Part shown: one piece after another, positions 1-12,121 of the stretch
How the letters are laid out: every line of letters starts with the position of its first letter
Numbering within the stretch: position 1 is the first letter of the stretch
Origin: Beta vulgaris subsp. vulgaris
Taxonomy: Eukaryota; Streptophyta; Magnoliopsida; Caryophyllales; Amaranthaceae
Direction: 5' to 3'
DNA: 64,000 bases
NCBI RefSeq assembly: GCF_026745355.1
Contig: NC_079205.1
Coordinates: 43,630,349-43,694,348, forward strand
Made by a program: the position numbers and the translations under genes
Notes under the pieces: model-generated
The model's input: the letters and a program-made list of their open reading frames with translations, nothing else
The model's database searches: none
What the model was told of the DNA's origin: nothing

Positions 1-2828
1 TAAAACGGAGGGGACCTTATCCCGCTTGCCACGACCCAACTCAAGAGAAGAAGAACTAGGGGCTGTGTGGCCGAAGAAATAGAAGAATTGGGCCCAGTAG
101 AGGGCTAGACCGAAACAGGAGAGAGGGGAGCTGGGTCTGTTTGAGGAATGGGCTCAGGAGGGTGGGGTTGAGCAGACGACACGGAAGAAAGGTCAGCGCT
201 GTGCGTTGGGCTAGCGGAAGAGAGAGTGGGCTCAGGCCCAAGAGGAAGCGAATCATTTGTGGAGATGAGAGGTGGAGCTGGGCCAGAAGGTAATGGAGAG
301 TCAAGCTGAGACATTTGTGGAGATGAGTTAGAGACAGAAATGGGCTGAGAAAGAGAATCATGGTGGAGAAAAACAATATCATCAAAATCAGAGTCACAAG
401 GGCCAGGAGTAAGAGGAACAAGATCGTGAGGATCAATGTTCACATCAAGAGGGTCTTTGAATGGAAAAACTTCCTCAAAAAATTTTACATCACGGGAAAC
501 AAAGAATTCTTTTGTATCAAGATCAAAGAGTCGCCACCCCTTTTTACCAAAAGGATACCCAACAAACAAGCACTTTCGACTGCGACTGGCGAACTTGTCA
601 CCATTTGTTTTATGATTGTGAGCAAAGCAAAGACAACCAAAGATTTTAATAGCTTCATAAGCAGGGGTAAAGCCAAAGAGAACCTCAAAGGGAGACTTGT
701 TTAACAAAGGAGAGGGGGTGCGATTTATGAGATGAGCAGCAGCAAGAACACTTTCCCCCCAAAAATAAATAGGCAAATGAGCTTGAAAACGCAGAGCCCG
801 CCCCACATTCAAGATATGTTGATGTTTACGCTCTACCCTACCATTTTGTTGTGGAGTAGCAACACAAGAGGTTTGGAAGATAATGCCAGTGGTGGTAAAA
901 TATTCATGCAAGCAATTGAATTCAGTGCCATTATCAGATTGCATAATTTTAATAGTCTGAGAAAACTAACGCTCAACCATGGCAACAAAAGACATGAACA
1001 TACGAAACACCTCAGTTTTAGTCTCCATTAAATAAACCCAAACAGCACGGGAATAATCATCAACAATAGTCAAAAAATAACGAGCTCCACAGGAGGAGAC
1101 ATGTCTATAAGAACCCCACAAATCACAATGAATCTTTTCAAAAATCCTACTAGCCCTATGCTCACTCAAAGGAAACTTGTCTCTAGAATGCTTAGCATGA
1201 AAACAGATTTCACATGCTTTATTCAAATTACCCTTATGACCACACAAAGGAGGAAGTAACTTCACCACACGTTCAGAAGGATACCCCATTTGGCGATGCC
1301 AAAGCTCCAAAGGAGAAGAAGCGGCCGAGAGAGAAACTTGTTGAATAGAGTCACCACTACTAAAGTAATAGAGTCCATCCCGTCTACGTCCTGTTCCAAT
1401 CAGCTCCTTCGTTGGGTCCTGAATAGCACACATAAAAGAGTTAAATTGCACAATACAATTCATATCGTGAGATAATTGTGAAACCGAAAGTAAATTGCAA
1501 CTAAAAGAGGGAACGAGAAGCACATCATGCAGAGTAATAGTGTCAGAGAGACGAACAGAGCCTTTCTGAGTGGAAATAACAGTAGCACCATTGGGAAGCC
1601 CCACGGGACAAGCACCAATATCCATAATATCAAACAACCAAGAAACCGCACCAGTGACATGATTAGTGGCACCAGTATCAATAATCCACGAATCAGATAA
1701 AAACTTACCATTCAAACGATCATCAGGAAGAGTGGTATTACCAAATAAGCCAGCAAGAGCTTTCCACTGATCAGCAGTAAAAAGCTGGGAGGTGCTAGAA
1801 GAGGTGGAGGCAGGCGCAACAACAGGAGCACTTTGAGCAACATTCGCCTTGACCACACCACGACCGCGTGGACCACTAGGGGGCCGAGAAGGCTTGGAGG
1901 CGTCCCCCTTGTCAGGATAACCAACCAATTCGAAGCAGTTTCGAGCTTCATGACCAAGTTTCTTGCAATGTGTGCAGGGCACGATGGACCAACAACGAGC
2001 AGCCTCATGGCCGGCCTTATTACAATGAGAGCAAATAGGTTTTTCAGACCTGCCACAGCCCCGACCCGTCTGCACAGCAAAACCCAACACATCGGGAGGC
2101 CTTGTCTCGGTAGCCCCACGAGCAAGACGAACACGTTCATCCTGCGAGACCAACTGATACGCCCGATCGAGCGAAGGAAGAGGGTCGGTGGACAAGATTG
2201 TGGTGCGTAGAGGCCCATAAAATTCTGTGTAAAGGCCCATGAGAAACTCATGGAGGCGTTGAGTCTCACGACGCGTAGCGTGCATGGAGTCGGCCGAGCA
2301 TGCAGCACAACAAGTACAGTGGATTAAAGGCTCATGTTTGGCTAACTCTTCCCACAAACAATTTAGTTTCCCATAATATATAGACACAGACATTGTTTTT
2401 GTTTGTTCGCACCTTGCAATATCAAATTTCAGTTGGTGGATACGAGGTCCATTAATGGTGGAAAAACGAGTTTGAAGGTGTTTCCACAGCGTGGAAGCCT
2501 CACGAAACTTAGAGAGGGTGCGTCTTACCTTGGGATCAATCGTGTTGGTGAGCCATGAAATCAACATGGGGTTGACAGTGACCCAATCGGCGTCGGTGTA
2601 TGGGGAAACAGGCCCGGTAATTGTGCCGTCTAAAAATCCGAACTTGCGGCGAGCTTCAAGTGCCATTTGGACGTCGGAGGACCAGTCATCATAGTTGTTA
2701 TGGCGGAGTTTGGTCGGAGTAATAAAGTCACCGGGACGATCCCCGATACCAAGAAAAAAAGGCAAGTTAATATTGATAGGCGAAAGAACGTTTTGGTCCT
2801 TGTTTTGGGCGCCGGGACTGTCACCCAT
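1..2828 (-). pseudogene. Broken gag-pol polyprotein of copia A
   Basis: The reading frame starts at ATG 2826-2828, about 33 bases after the primer site. In order it shows a copia gag, two zinc knuckles (CSHCNKAGHEAARC and CTHCKKLGHEARNC, CX2CX4HX4C), the aspartic protease motif WIIDTGA, a GAG-pre-integrase segment with LWHRQMG and CEICFHAK, and an integrase core with DDYSR, then DNGTEF and NGRVERKH. An in-frame TAG at 966-968 interrupts the integrase core; the same frame continues to 105. Left of 105 the linker before RT (LGRGKRDKVPS) is readable only in another frame, so there is also a frameshift. The stop sits where related integrases usually have glutamine, so CAG to TAG is likely. RT and RNase H are outside the window. 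Confidence 0.88.
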
Positions 2829-2860
2829 GGCTGCCGGTGATTAGAAAAAAAATAGGGTTG

Positions 2861-2872
2861 GCTCCGATACCA
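2861..2872 (-). other. Primer-binding site of copia A (initiator Met tRNA type)
   Basis: Read on the minus strand this is TGGTATCGGAGC, directly after the LTR end. It matches the usual plant initiator-methionine tRNA primer site TGGTATCAGAGC with one change. Confidence 0.8.
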
Positions 2873-3011
2873 TGTAGAATATTGAGTTAGGGTGAAAAGC
2901 TTTCCTTATCATTGATATCTTCACAATATATATAGGTTACAACAAAATAGGAAACCCAACTAGAATACAATGCTAGCTAAGTATATGGCCCATAATATAT
3001 ATATCGCTACA
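2873..3011 (-). repeat. 5' LTR of copia A
   Basis: The 139 bp segment begins TGTAG and ends CTACA, abuts the primer-binding site on its left and LINE-coding DNA on its right. The other LTR is outside the window, so the right boundary rests on the terminal inverted repeat and on where the LINE reading frame resumes. Confidence 0.65.
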
Positions 3012-3414
3012 ATATCATTAATGAAGCATCACTTGCTTATTCTTATTGGAAACAACGAACAAAGGACATGCACATCTGCCTTCTACTATTCTTTTTAGCC
3101 GCCTTCGACAAAGGAATCGGAAGAATCACATTGATATGCTTCGTGATAAGGACGGTAATTGGTTGGATAATCAACATGGTATTGAACATTTGATCATAAA
3201 TCGTTTCAAATCCATTTATAAAGCCTCTCCAATGCCTGACTCTCATGATAGCCGCCATGGGGAAAACATTGATCTAGTGCTCAGAGAGCTTCATCTTCCT
3301 TTTCTCAATACCAGTGAGGCAAACATGCTATTAGCTCCATTCTCTGATGAAGAAATTCAGAACGCAATGTTTGATATTCAGAGCAATAAGTATCCTGGCT
3401 TAGACGATATTCCT
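3012..3414 (+). mobile_element. LINE-1 (L1-type non-LTR retrotransposon), left fragment
   Basis: Translation gives the linker between endonuclease and reverse transcriptase of plant L1-type LINEs: a YSYWKQR segment, then IDMLRDKDGNW, then PFSDEEIQNAMFDIQSNKYPG, the counterpart of the KAPGPDG entry to the RT. The frame breaks at 3414, where the SIRE-like copia is inserted, and resumes at 13471 within the same domain (ILAKFFRFYW). The 5' end of the LINE is hidden behind copia A. Small frame breaks show it is dead. Confidence 0.85.
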
Positions 3415-4777
3415 TGTTATTTCACTAGGAACAATACAAGAGGGGGTGAATTGTATTTGTAGAAATAAACGTAACTTTCTGCGCAATTTTAAACTTAAAC
3501 AAATAAACAAGCTAAAGGAACACAAGAGATTTTTACGAGGAAAAAACTTCTTGGACCAACAAGAAGAAACAACTTCGACCACTAGGGATTTTAAACTCAA
3601 CTCTTTCACTAATTAGGCCAAACAACTTTGTTACAACCTAATTCTACTCACGAGCCACAACTTGAGCTCCTAAACTCAAGTTCCCGAACAATTGTTCCCT
3701 TAACAGTTGTTCCTCTCAACTTCACTTGAATTTTTCTCACTTTAACTTGCTTTACTCAAAGCTTCTCTCTTACAAAACTTCACTCAAAGTCCCCTTACCC
3801 CAAAAACCAAAATACAATTGATCGAATAAACTTAGTGGAATTAGAGTAAGAAGGCAAAGAACAAATGGCTATTATGAGAGAATGAAGACACTAACACTTT
3901 ACTTAGTTAAACTCACTAAATCACTTAGTCAGACACACTTAATGGAACTTCATTAGATATTAGTTTTTATAGTGGTAGTAACTTAGAGCGTGGGATTAAA
4001 ACATGTATTAGTGGTTTGAACCATTATCCCATGATGTTCCTTATCCAGAGGAACATGTTCCTCAATCATCCCATGATCTCCATGATCACTGTTAAACGTG
4101 GCAAAGAATTAAGTTACTGCTCATTAATTTTAGCAACCACTTTAAGCATTAACTCGAAAACTTGATTTAATTAAAAACATTTTAATTAATAAAACCGAAA
4201 TAAAATCCTTTTACCAAAAATATTATCTTTAAAATATTTCCATAAAAATTGAAAAGAATTTTTATCATCTTTGGAAAAATAAAATCTTTTCCTTAAAAAG
4301 AATTTCCTTAAAATCAGATTTTGCCTTAAATAAAATGTTACCTAGATTCTAGGCATAATTTACTCAACTGACATAAATGCACCGTTGTAATGCTTCATCC
4401 TAAGTTTAGTTCCTTTTAATTTTTAGTTCCTTCAACTTATAAGTTCAGCGCCAGTTCGTCTGTTCCTTACAAAGGAACAAACGATCATTCTCATTCTAAA
4501 TTGCCATAGTTCCTCACCATTCTTACTCTGTTCCTTTACAATGGACCTAGAAACAAAAAGCCTCTCTTTAGTCTTCTTGGTCCAATGCTGCTCCAGTACC
4601 AAGTATAGAAACATCTTCACTTAGTCTTCAAAATCCAAACTTGATTTCTTCCTTGACTTAGTATTCTCTTTGTTCATTTCATTAATAACTTGAAATTCAC
4701 TCACTTAAACACTTTGTTAGTCCAATACTTAGTTTGTATCTTTGTTCCTTTGTCATCATCAAAACTAGGGTTCAACA
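3415..4777 (-). repeat. 3' LTR of SIRE-like copia B
   Basis: Begins TGTTATTTCACTAGGAAC and ends GGGTTCAACA. It matches 12122-13470 along its full length with scattered substitutions and small indels, so the insertion is not very recent. It is unusually dense in the hexamer GTTCCT/AGGAAC (13 by hand count) and contains the perfect palindrome AGGAACATGTTCCT near 4040-4053. Confidence 0.93.
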
Positions 4778-4791
4778 ATTTCCCCCCTTGT
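4778..4791 (-). other. Polypurine tract of copia B
   Basis: On the minus strand this reads CAAGGGGGGAAAT directly before the 3' LTR, the expected place and composition for the plus-strand primer of reverse transcription. Confidence 0.75.
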
Positions 4792-5553
4792 TGATGATGA
4801 CAACAAAGATACAAGCTAAGGAAATAACAAATACCATAAGAGAATGAAAAAAGATAATATAATAAAGGCAGGATTTAAGAATCTTAATTTTGATTTTTCA
4901 TTTACCTCTTGGATTAAGAAATCTAATTTTGATTTTTCATTTACCTCATTTTTTTTTAATTTTTATTTTGTAGTTTGTTCCGTAATCTTTTTCCCCCTTT
5001 GTCATCGTCAAAAAGAGCAAACTCTAGGTGATTTCATGACTATAGATCAATACCTTAAGACCATTAACAAGCAACAAAAAAAATGGTTAAGTTAGGATAT
5101 TCAAAGGGTAGACTAGCTCAAATATTAATCACAGAATACAAGCCATTCCAAGTAAGAAATTATACACACAATTCACAAACGAAGACAAATATAGAAAAAG
5201 TCATGTAATTATAGCTCTTGTTCCTTAAAGTACAAAAAGAGACAAAGAAAGAAAAGAAACAAAAGCTAAGAAGTCTTGTTCCTTGAAGAGAAACAAGAAC
5301 TAGACATTAGGAAGGGAAGGGAAGGGAAGGGAATGGTGTTCCTCAACAACTTCTTCCTCAACCACTTCTTCCAACTTCTTCATCACCTCTCCATGTTGCC
5401 CATCAAGATGCTACTTCAAACTTTTAATGGCTTGGGCCATTGTCTCCATGTGCTTTTGTTGTTCAATCACAGTAGCACTAAGGACTTTCATTAAACCCAA
5501 CATCTTATCAGTTTTAGCATCTAAAGTCCAGTGAAGGTGATTGTAGAACTTAA

Positions 5554-7149
5554 TCATATGTTGAGCAGGAAGACATACTTTGTTAACCCAGCCACACTAA
5601 TCTGAAGGAACTTGTTCCTCTCCCTTAGAACTAGAGGCAGAAGATGGTTTAGGTGGAGGAACTGGGGTGCTTTCTTGTGAAGGTTCAGTTGTTCCTTGAA
5701 GAGAAACAGATGGGGGGTGGTAGTGTAAATGGAAGGAAGAAAAGGTGGTGGTGGAGGAAGGTCAGTAGAGGTGGAGGAGAAAGGGTTGGGTGCAGCCATC
5801 TCAACCTTTAACTGTTCAAAGCTAGAAGGAACAGAGAAGGATGAGGGAGAGATTGAAGAGATGTTAGTGAGGGGCACAAATATGTTTGAAGAGGGTGGAA
5901 GAGTTTGTTCCTTAGGTGAGTTGTGATCATGTTCCTCTACATCAGATAGGACTAAAGGAGAGTCCTTATTTGAAGGAACAAGGATAGTTTGAGCAATTTT
6001 CAATCTTGTGCTCTGTTTAACTCTTTTAGGAACAGGAGGGGTAGGCTTTTTATCAACAGTTTTGCGCCTCTTGGGTTTCTGTTCCTTTGGTTATGTGGGG
6101 GCAGAAACTTGTTCCTCCAGTATAACTTCTGCTGGTTCCTCTTCCACTGTCCTAGGCATTTTCCTCTTGTGAGAGGAACTAGGAGCAATTCTACCTTGAG
6201 TTTACACTCCCTTTTGCACAGAGAGATCCAAACCATGCCAAGTTTTTTCATTGAGAATATTACCTTGTTTTATTCCCAATGTTGGCCAACCAGTTGTTTT
6301 CACTTTAAAGTGAGTAAGAAGAGAAGTAATTAAAGCACCATAGCCAACAACACAATTATTTTCAATACAATGCGTGAGAAGTTGGATAAAGAGGGAAGGA
6401 AAGTTTATTTGAATGTGGTGATCAAGACAAAACATGTAACACATATCTAAGAGACCCACCTCATTCCTCTTCTCAGTTCGAGGAATGAGTGCTCTCCAAA
6501 CCAGATTAAACATAATTTTGTGAATAGGAGAAAGAAGGTTGTGGTTTATTTTGTTTTAGCCAGCAGTTCCCCCAAAGATTCAACAATCTTATCTTGAGGG
6601 AAATTAGGAAAGGAGACAGTTCCTTTCCTCTTAAAATACACATCAGTTCCTTTGCAAGGAACTTCCCATATTTTTGCCTATGTTTCTTGAGAAAATTTTA
6701 TTACCCCCAACTTCAGTAGTACATATTCCATTACTGTTGATGAAATTTGAACAAAATTCATCAATAGCTAAAGGAACTAAGGCATTGTTAAATGCGGTTT
6801 CATACAGGTATTCCATACCCTGTTCCTTTAGTATGTCGGTCAATTCGTGGAATATCACTTCCTTCGCCCACTCCAAATCTACACAAAAGCTAATACATAC
6901 CTTGATTCACTTATTTCCACTCGTTTCTTGGAGGAAGAAGCAACAGTTCCTTTGGAAGGAACAAGTGTACGTAGTTTCTTCTTCCCCCTTAACTTGTTCC
7001 GGGGATTCTTCTTCATCATTTTCCCCAATTAGTTTTCTTCTTCTCACACTTCTTCTAGGTGACTCCAATTTTTGTTCTTTTACCACCATTGTTGTTTCTT
7101 GAGATTTTTCGATTTCTAGGAGTTTGGATGGAGAAAAGGGGTTTTCCAT
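5554..7149 (-). pseudogene. Env-like / plant transposon-protein ORF of SIRE-like copia B, broken
   Basis: This extra ORF follows pol and begins near 7149 with MENPFSPSK. It runs through frames at 7149-6907, 6876-6643, 6513-6202, 6251-6000 and 6003-5554, so at least four frameshifts or stops separate its parts. The middle piece (NLVWRALIPRTEKRNEVGLLDM, then GYGALITSLLTHF) resembles the 'putative plant transposon protein' domain found in SIRE-type elements. The C-terminal part is rich in Pro and Ser. SIRE elements are known for an ORF here that has been called envelope-like; I see no clear signal peptide or membrane anchor. The stretch 4792-5553 is non-coding leader to the polypurine tract, and 7150-7863 is spacer between RNase H and this ORF with no gene seen. 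Confidence 0.65.
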
Positions 7150-7863
7150 TTGAGAGGTTTTAGCGGTTTTTGTTTTTGGAAAAGGTATTTTTGGGGTTTT
7201 ATGGCGTGTGAAGGGATGTGAAGGAGATGAATAATGGTGAAGTTGAAGCGACTAAGGAACATAGTTTTGGGATGAAAGAAAAAGAAGAAGATGCATGTAA
7301 CAGTAATTAAGAAATTACACGCGTAAAATTAAAGGGATGAAAACAAAAATAAAAGATAAGAGAAATATAAAAGAGAATCATGGCTTGATTAGATCTGATT
7401 CCTATCTTTTTGAGATTTTCGGATTTTGATTTTTATGGATTTTTTTTAAATTTTTGGAAAGAAAATAAACTCTAAGAAACTTGTGCTATAGGAACAACTT
7501 ATGCTAAATATCAACATTCTTCATATTATGCATGTTTCTTTAACTTGGAACAATAAGGGGAGTATTATGTGGCATTTGTGAGTTATTTTATTCCTTTGAC
7601 ACCATGTTTATGTTTTTAACATCTTAATTTGTAATGGTCTTAGCTAATCAATCACAATCACTTAATATCACATAGAGTAAGACAAATCTATTCAGACATG
7701 AGGGATTGGAATAGGAACAATTACTTAAGTTTTATTAGACCTAACTCAAGCCTTAATTTTTCATATCTATCTCTTTGTAGAGGCTTAGTTAGTATATATA
7801 TCTGCAATTTGATTTTCAGTTTGACAAAACTCAAGTTAATCAAACCTTTTTACACATTTTCTT

Positions 7864-9144
7864 TTAGAAAGTGATGTCTGATATGTATATGCGTAACTCT
7901 TGAATAATGCACTGGATCTTTTGAAATACTAATGGCACTAGTATTATCACATAAATAGGAACACAATCAAAGTTTATTCCATAGTCACAAAGTTGTTTTA
8001 TCCAAAGCATTTGAGAGCAACATGCAGAAGCAGCTACATATTTCGCTTCAGTAGTGGATAAAGCAAATGTGTTTTGTTTCTTGGTGCTCCAAGAAACTAG
8101 ACTATGACTAAGAAATTGAACCATAGCTGAGGTGCTTTTCCTATTTACAAGATCTCCAGCATAATCAGCATATCCTCTTAACTCAAATGTATCACTTCAT
8201 GGATAGAAAAGTCCAAGATCATCAGTTCCTTTAAGATATCTAAGAATTCTTTTCACGGCAGTTAGATGAGATTCCTTAGGATTTGCTTGAAATGTAGCAC
8301 ACAAACCAACTTGAAATCTAGCTCACAAACCAACACTAAAAGCTATGTCTGGACGACTAGCAGTTAGATATAAAAGTAAACCAATCATGCCTCTATATTT
8401 TGTTTGATCAACACTTGTTCCTATGGAATCTTCATCTAATCTAGTTGAAGTTCCCATAGGAGTGTGATTTATCTTTGAGTTTTCAAGGCCATATTTCTTT
8501 AGCAGTTCCTTTATGTTTTTTTGGTGAATAATTATTCCTTTTTCAGTTTGCTTAATCTGTAATCCAAGAAAGAAATTTAACTCATCCATCATACTCATTT
8601 TAAATTCATTACTCATGAGATTTGATAATTCTTTGCATAATGTTTCATTTGTTGCTCCGAAAATGACGTCATCAACATATATTTGAACAAGTAATATGTC
8701 AGTTCCTTTCAATTTTAGAAACAAAGTTTTATCCACCTTTCCTCTTTTAAAGTTGTTTTTTAAAAGGAACTTTGATAATCTCTTATACCATGATCTAGGC
8801 GCTTGCTTTAACTCATAAAGAGCCTTGTCAAGCTTGTAGACATGGATTGGGAGATCATTGCTTTCAAATCCAGGGGGTTGTTCGTTCAATATATACATCT
8901 TCATTTAAATAGCCATTTAGAAATGCACACTTAACATCCATTTGATATATTTTAAATCCCATATAAGCAGCAAATGCAATTAGAATTCTAATGGCTTCTA
9001 GTATAGCAACAGAGGCAAAGGTTTCTTCATAGTCAATTCCTTTGTTGGTTATAACCTTTTACTACAAGTCTAGCTTTGTTCCTAACAATTGTTACTCATT
9101 TAGTTTATTTCTAAACACCCATTTTAAGCCAATTACTTTTCTTT
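7864..9144 (-). pseudogene. Reverse transcriptase and RNase H of copia B, broken
   Basis: RT is clearest at 8904-8323: PPGFES, then LYELKQAPRSWYKRL, then the catalytic box YVDDVIFGA with both aspartates present, then FFLGLQIKQ and ending SRPDIAFSVG. Upstream, 9144-8905 still encodes the start of RT (the ETFASVAI region) but with stops. RNase H follows at 8124-7864 with SWSTKKQNTFALSTTEAKYVA; a frameshift disrupts its end, where SKDP and HIHIRHHF are in a different frame. The catalytic boxes look intact but the frame is not. Confidence 0.88.
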
Positions 9145-10610
9145 TTATTTAGAAGATGGAACTAGATGCCATACCTTTTTTCTTTCGAACTCATTTAATT
9201 CAGCTTGCATAGCAGTGATCCAATCAGAATCAGTTAGGGCTTCTTCATGATTTTGTGGTTCTATCATTGATAAGAACGCATGAAATGCACAAAAATTCCT
9301 TAATTGAGATCTAGTTTGCGTACCTTTGGATATGTCGCTTATTATGAGTTCCACTGGATGTGATTTTTGATGTCTCCAAGGTTTTGGTTGAAACTCCCTT
9401 ATAGGAATAGGTTGTTCCTCTTGAGTTCTTTGAGTGGATGAGGAGCTCTGATAAGTTGTTCCTCTTTCAGCAATGGTTGACTCAGCTCCTTTAACTTGAG
9501 GAACAGGAACACCTCCTTCATCTTGAGGAACATGAACATCATTGTTTTGAATGTTTTCATTTTCTTCGTTCCTTTCCTCTTTTATTTCTTCTTCTTCAAT
9601 TGAATCTGTATCTTTCTCATGTCGTCGTACCAAGCCTATCTCATAGTCATCAAATTGTTTGCTTGGATTAAATTTGTCAGATCCATAAAAAATTATGTGG
9701 ACAGTTTCTTCAACACACATAGTTCTTTTATTGTAAACTATATAAGCCTTATTATGTGATGAATATCCTAAGAATATTGCTTCATCACTCCCAACATCAA
9801 ATTTTCCAAGATTATCTTTCCCATTGTTATGAACAAAACATTTGCAACCAAATGTTCTGAAATGAGTGATATTAGGTTTCTTTCCATAATAAAGCTCATA
9901 AGGAGTTTTGTTAATGATAGGTCTCATCATGACACGATTTATTATGTGACAAGCAGTATTAATAGCTTCGGCCCAAAAGTTTCTTGGAAGTTCACTAGCA
10001 ATTAGCATTGTCCTAGCCATTTCTTCCAAAGTTCTATTTTTCCTTTCTACAACCCCATTTTCTTGTGGTGTCCTAGGGGCAAAAAAATTATGATCTAGGC
10101 CATGATCTCTGCTTAAGTCATCAAATTTATAATTTTCAAATTCTTTACCATGATCGATCTAATATGCATCAATTTATGACCACTCAAATGTTGAACTCTT
10201 TTAGCAAAGACAAGGAACTCATCATAAGTCTCATCTTTATCGGAGAGAAAAATAATTCATGTATACCTAGAGTAATCATCAATAATAACTAAAACATACC
10301 TCTTTCCACTTCTACTTTGAATTCTCATAGGGCCACACAAGTCCATATGAACTAATTCTAATGGTTTTGTGGTGCTTACTACAGTTTTAGATTTGAAAGA
10401 GGATCTAAGATGCTTTCCTCGGGCACATGCATCACAAACTTGATTAATATGAAATTTTATAGATGGTAATCCCAAGACGAGATCTTTTGATCGAAGTTTG
10501 TCAAGTAATGAAAAGCTAGCATGTCCTAGACGCTTATGCCAAAGGAGTGAATCATCTTCAATTACACTAAGACACGTCAGATTGATTTTAGGAACAAGAT
10601 CAAGATCCAC
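9145..10610 (-). pseudogene. GAG-pre-integrase and integrase of copia B, broken
   Basis: 10610-10257 carries the pre-integrase and integrase start: LWHKRLGHASFSLLDKL, the zinc pair CDACARGK, then HMDLCGPMR and IDDYSRYT. A break near 10140-10257 interrupts the core. 10029-9145 carries the C-terminal part: NFWAEAINTACHIINRV, YELYYGKKPNITHFRTFGCKCF, KAIFLGYSS-like text, then a long acidic linker (ERNEENENIQNNDVHVPQ) leading to QPKPWRHQKSHP and the start of RT. It would insert element cDNA into the genome if whole. Confidence 0.88.
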
Positions 10611-12056
10611 AATCTATGTGTTCCCTTTCCTTCTTCCTTCCAAAATTACCTTCTTAGTTTTAATGTTAATGATCAAGCATTTTTTTCATTATTAAATTTG
10701 ACAACATTTCCCTTGTCACAGAATTGGGAAATACTTAATAGATTATGTTTTAGACCTTCAACTAAAAATACATTTTCAATGGAATGTGATGGTGACTTAC
10801 CAACCTTACCCATGCATGGCAACTATGTTACCTTTCTTATTGTCACCAAACGTCACACTTCCACCTTCATAGGTTGAGAGTGAGAGAAACTTAGATTTGT
10901 CTCCTGTCATATGCTTAGATTAACCACTATCAAGATACCAAGTGTTGTTCCCCCCTCACTCCAACCTCAACATTTTCTTTATCTCCTTTTTCATCGATGT
11001 TTTCCATGAGGCAAAGATTTGCAGTTTCTTTAGTTTGTTGTTCTTCTTCCTCTTTCGTCTCTGAATCTCCCCAAGCAGCTATCATTGCCTTTTGAACGTT
11101 CTCCTTAGAGAAGGGTGCTTTAGTTTCCTTATTCCTTTCAGCGAAGCATTCCTTGTTCCTTTCTTTGGTTTTATCATTTTCCCAAAGTGGACATTCCTTG
11201 ATGAAGTGATTTATGCCACCACATTTATGACAAGCAGCTTAGAAAACTTTTTAGTTTTACCTTTGAAGTTCCCGTTGTTCATGTTCCTATACATCTTTCA
11301 ATTCGGACCATGAGAGCCTCTTCCTCTTCTTCTGAGTCAGAGTCATCTTCATCACCTGCTTTGAGGGAAATGGATTTTGTTTTAGAGCTTTCACCATACT
11401 CAGTATCAAGGTGAAGCTCATGAGTCATAAGTGACCCCGCCAGCTGTTCCAAGTTGAACTTAGTGAAGTCTTTTGTTTTGTAAAGCAGTGACCTTAGCCA
11501 TCCATCTATCCTTAGGAAGACTCCTAAGAACTTTTCGAACCTGTTCTTATGATGAAATAAACTTTCCAAGAGAAGCTAACTCATTAATAATGTTAGTAAA
11601 ATGAGTAAACATCTCTTGTATGCTTTCCTTAGTCTTCATGGAGAACAGTTCATATTGATTCATTAGTAAATCAATTTTAGATCGTTTGACTTCATCAGTT
11701 CCTTCATTAGTTCCTTTTAGTAAATCCCATATTTGCTTTGCGGTTTTGCTTCCCATAATCCTATTGTGTTCATGGGGTCCAATTCCACAATGCAACCATT
11801 TAACAACCATGGCATTTACTTCCAATTTTTCAAAATCGGCTTTGTCATATTCAGAGAAGGGTTTTAGAATTACCTCATTTTTGTCATTAGTAGTTGTGAC
11901 CTCGAACTTACCAACTTCAATGACTCTTCATACCTAGTAGTTTTCAGCCTTGATGAATATCTCCGTTCGGTTCTTCCAGTAGGAATAGGACTTCTCATTG
12001 AACATAGGAGGCCTTTGCGTGGAGTAACCTTCTTCAAGTTTCTCGGTGTTATTCAT
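10611..12056 (-). pseudogene. Gag and protease of copia B, broken
   Basis: ATG at 12054-12056 opens a gag beginning MNNTEKLEEGYSTQRPPMFN. Two stops close together near 11930-11937 (TAG and TGA) sit where relatives have Gln and Trp. Gag continues in 11825-11547 (ADFEKLEVNAMVVKWL, IWDLLKGTNEG). 11569-11279 follows in another frame with an acidic patch. A zinc knuckle CHKCGGINHFIKEC is encoded near 11240-11190. The protease motif WYLDSG is encoded near 10950, followed by a stop and SKHMTGDKSKFLSL. The order and spacing are those of a copia gag-protease. Confidence 0.8.
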
Positions 12057-12107
12057 TGTTCCTTGGATCTTTTTCTCAATAGGGTTTCCTATATTTTGTG
12101 AGTTCTA

Positions 12108-12119
12108 GCTCTGATACCA
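12108..12119 (-). other. Primer-binding site of copia B
   Basis: On the minus strand this is TGGTATCAGAGC, an exact initiator-Met tRNA primer site, two bases from the end of the 5' LTR. Confidence 0.88.
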
Positions 12120-12121
12120 AT

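Larger units (their letters stand above)
1..3011 (-). mobile_element. Ty1/copia retrotransposon A, 5' part only (runs off left edge)
   Basis: A copia element on the minus strand. Its 5' LTR lies at 2873-3011, followed (leftwards) by a primer-binding site, gag, protease, GAG-pre-integrase and integrase. RT, RNase H and the 3' LTR lie beyond position 1. The domain order is the Ty1/copia order. The LTR is very short (139 bp). The DNA just right of the LTR (from 3012) encodes LINE protein, so the element appears to have inserted into LINE-1; the candidate 5 bp target copy is ATATC at 3012-3016, but its partner is outside the window. Confidence 0.9.

Noticed and set aside
3046..3462. A 138-codon frame as one gene
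   Set aside because: Its first part is LINE-1 and its last part reads into the SIRE-like LTR; it is a chance fusion.
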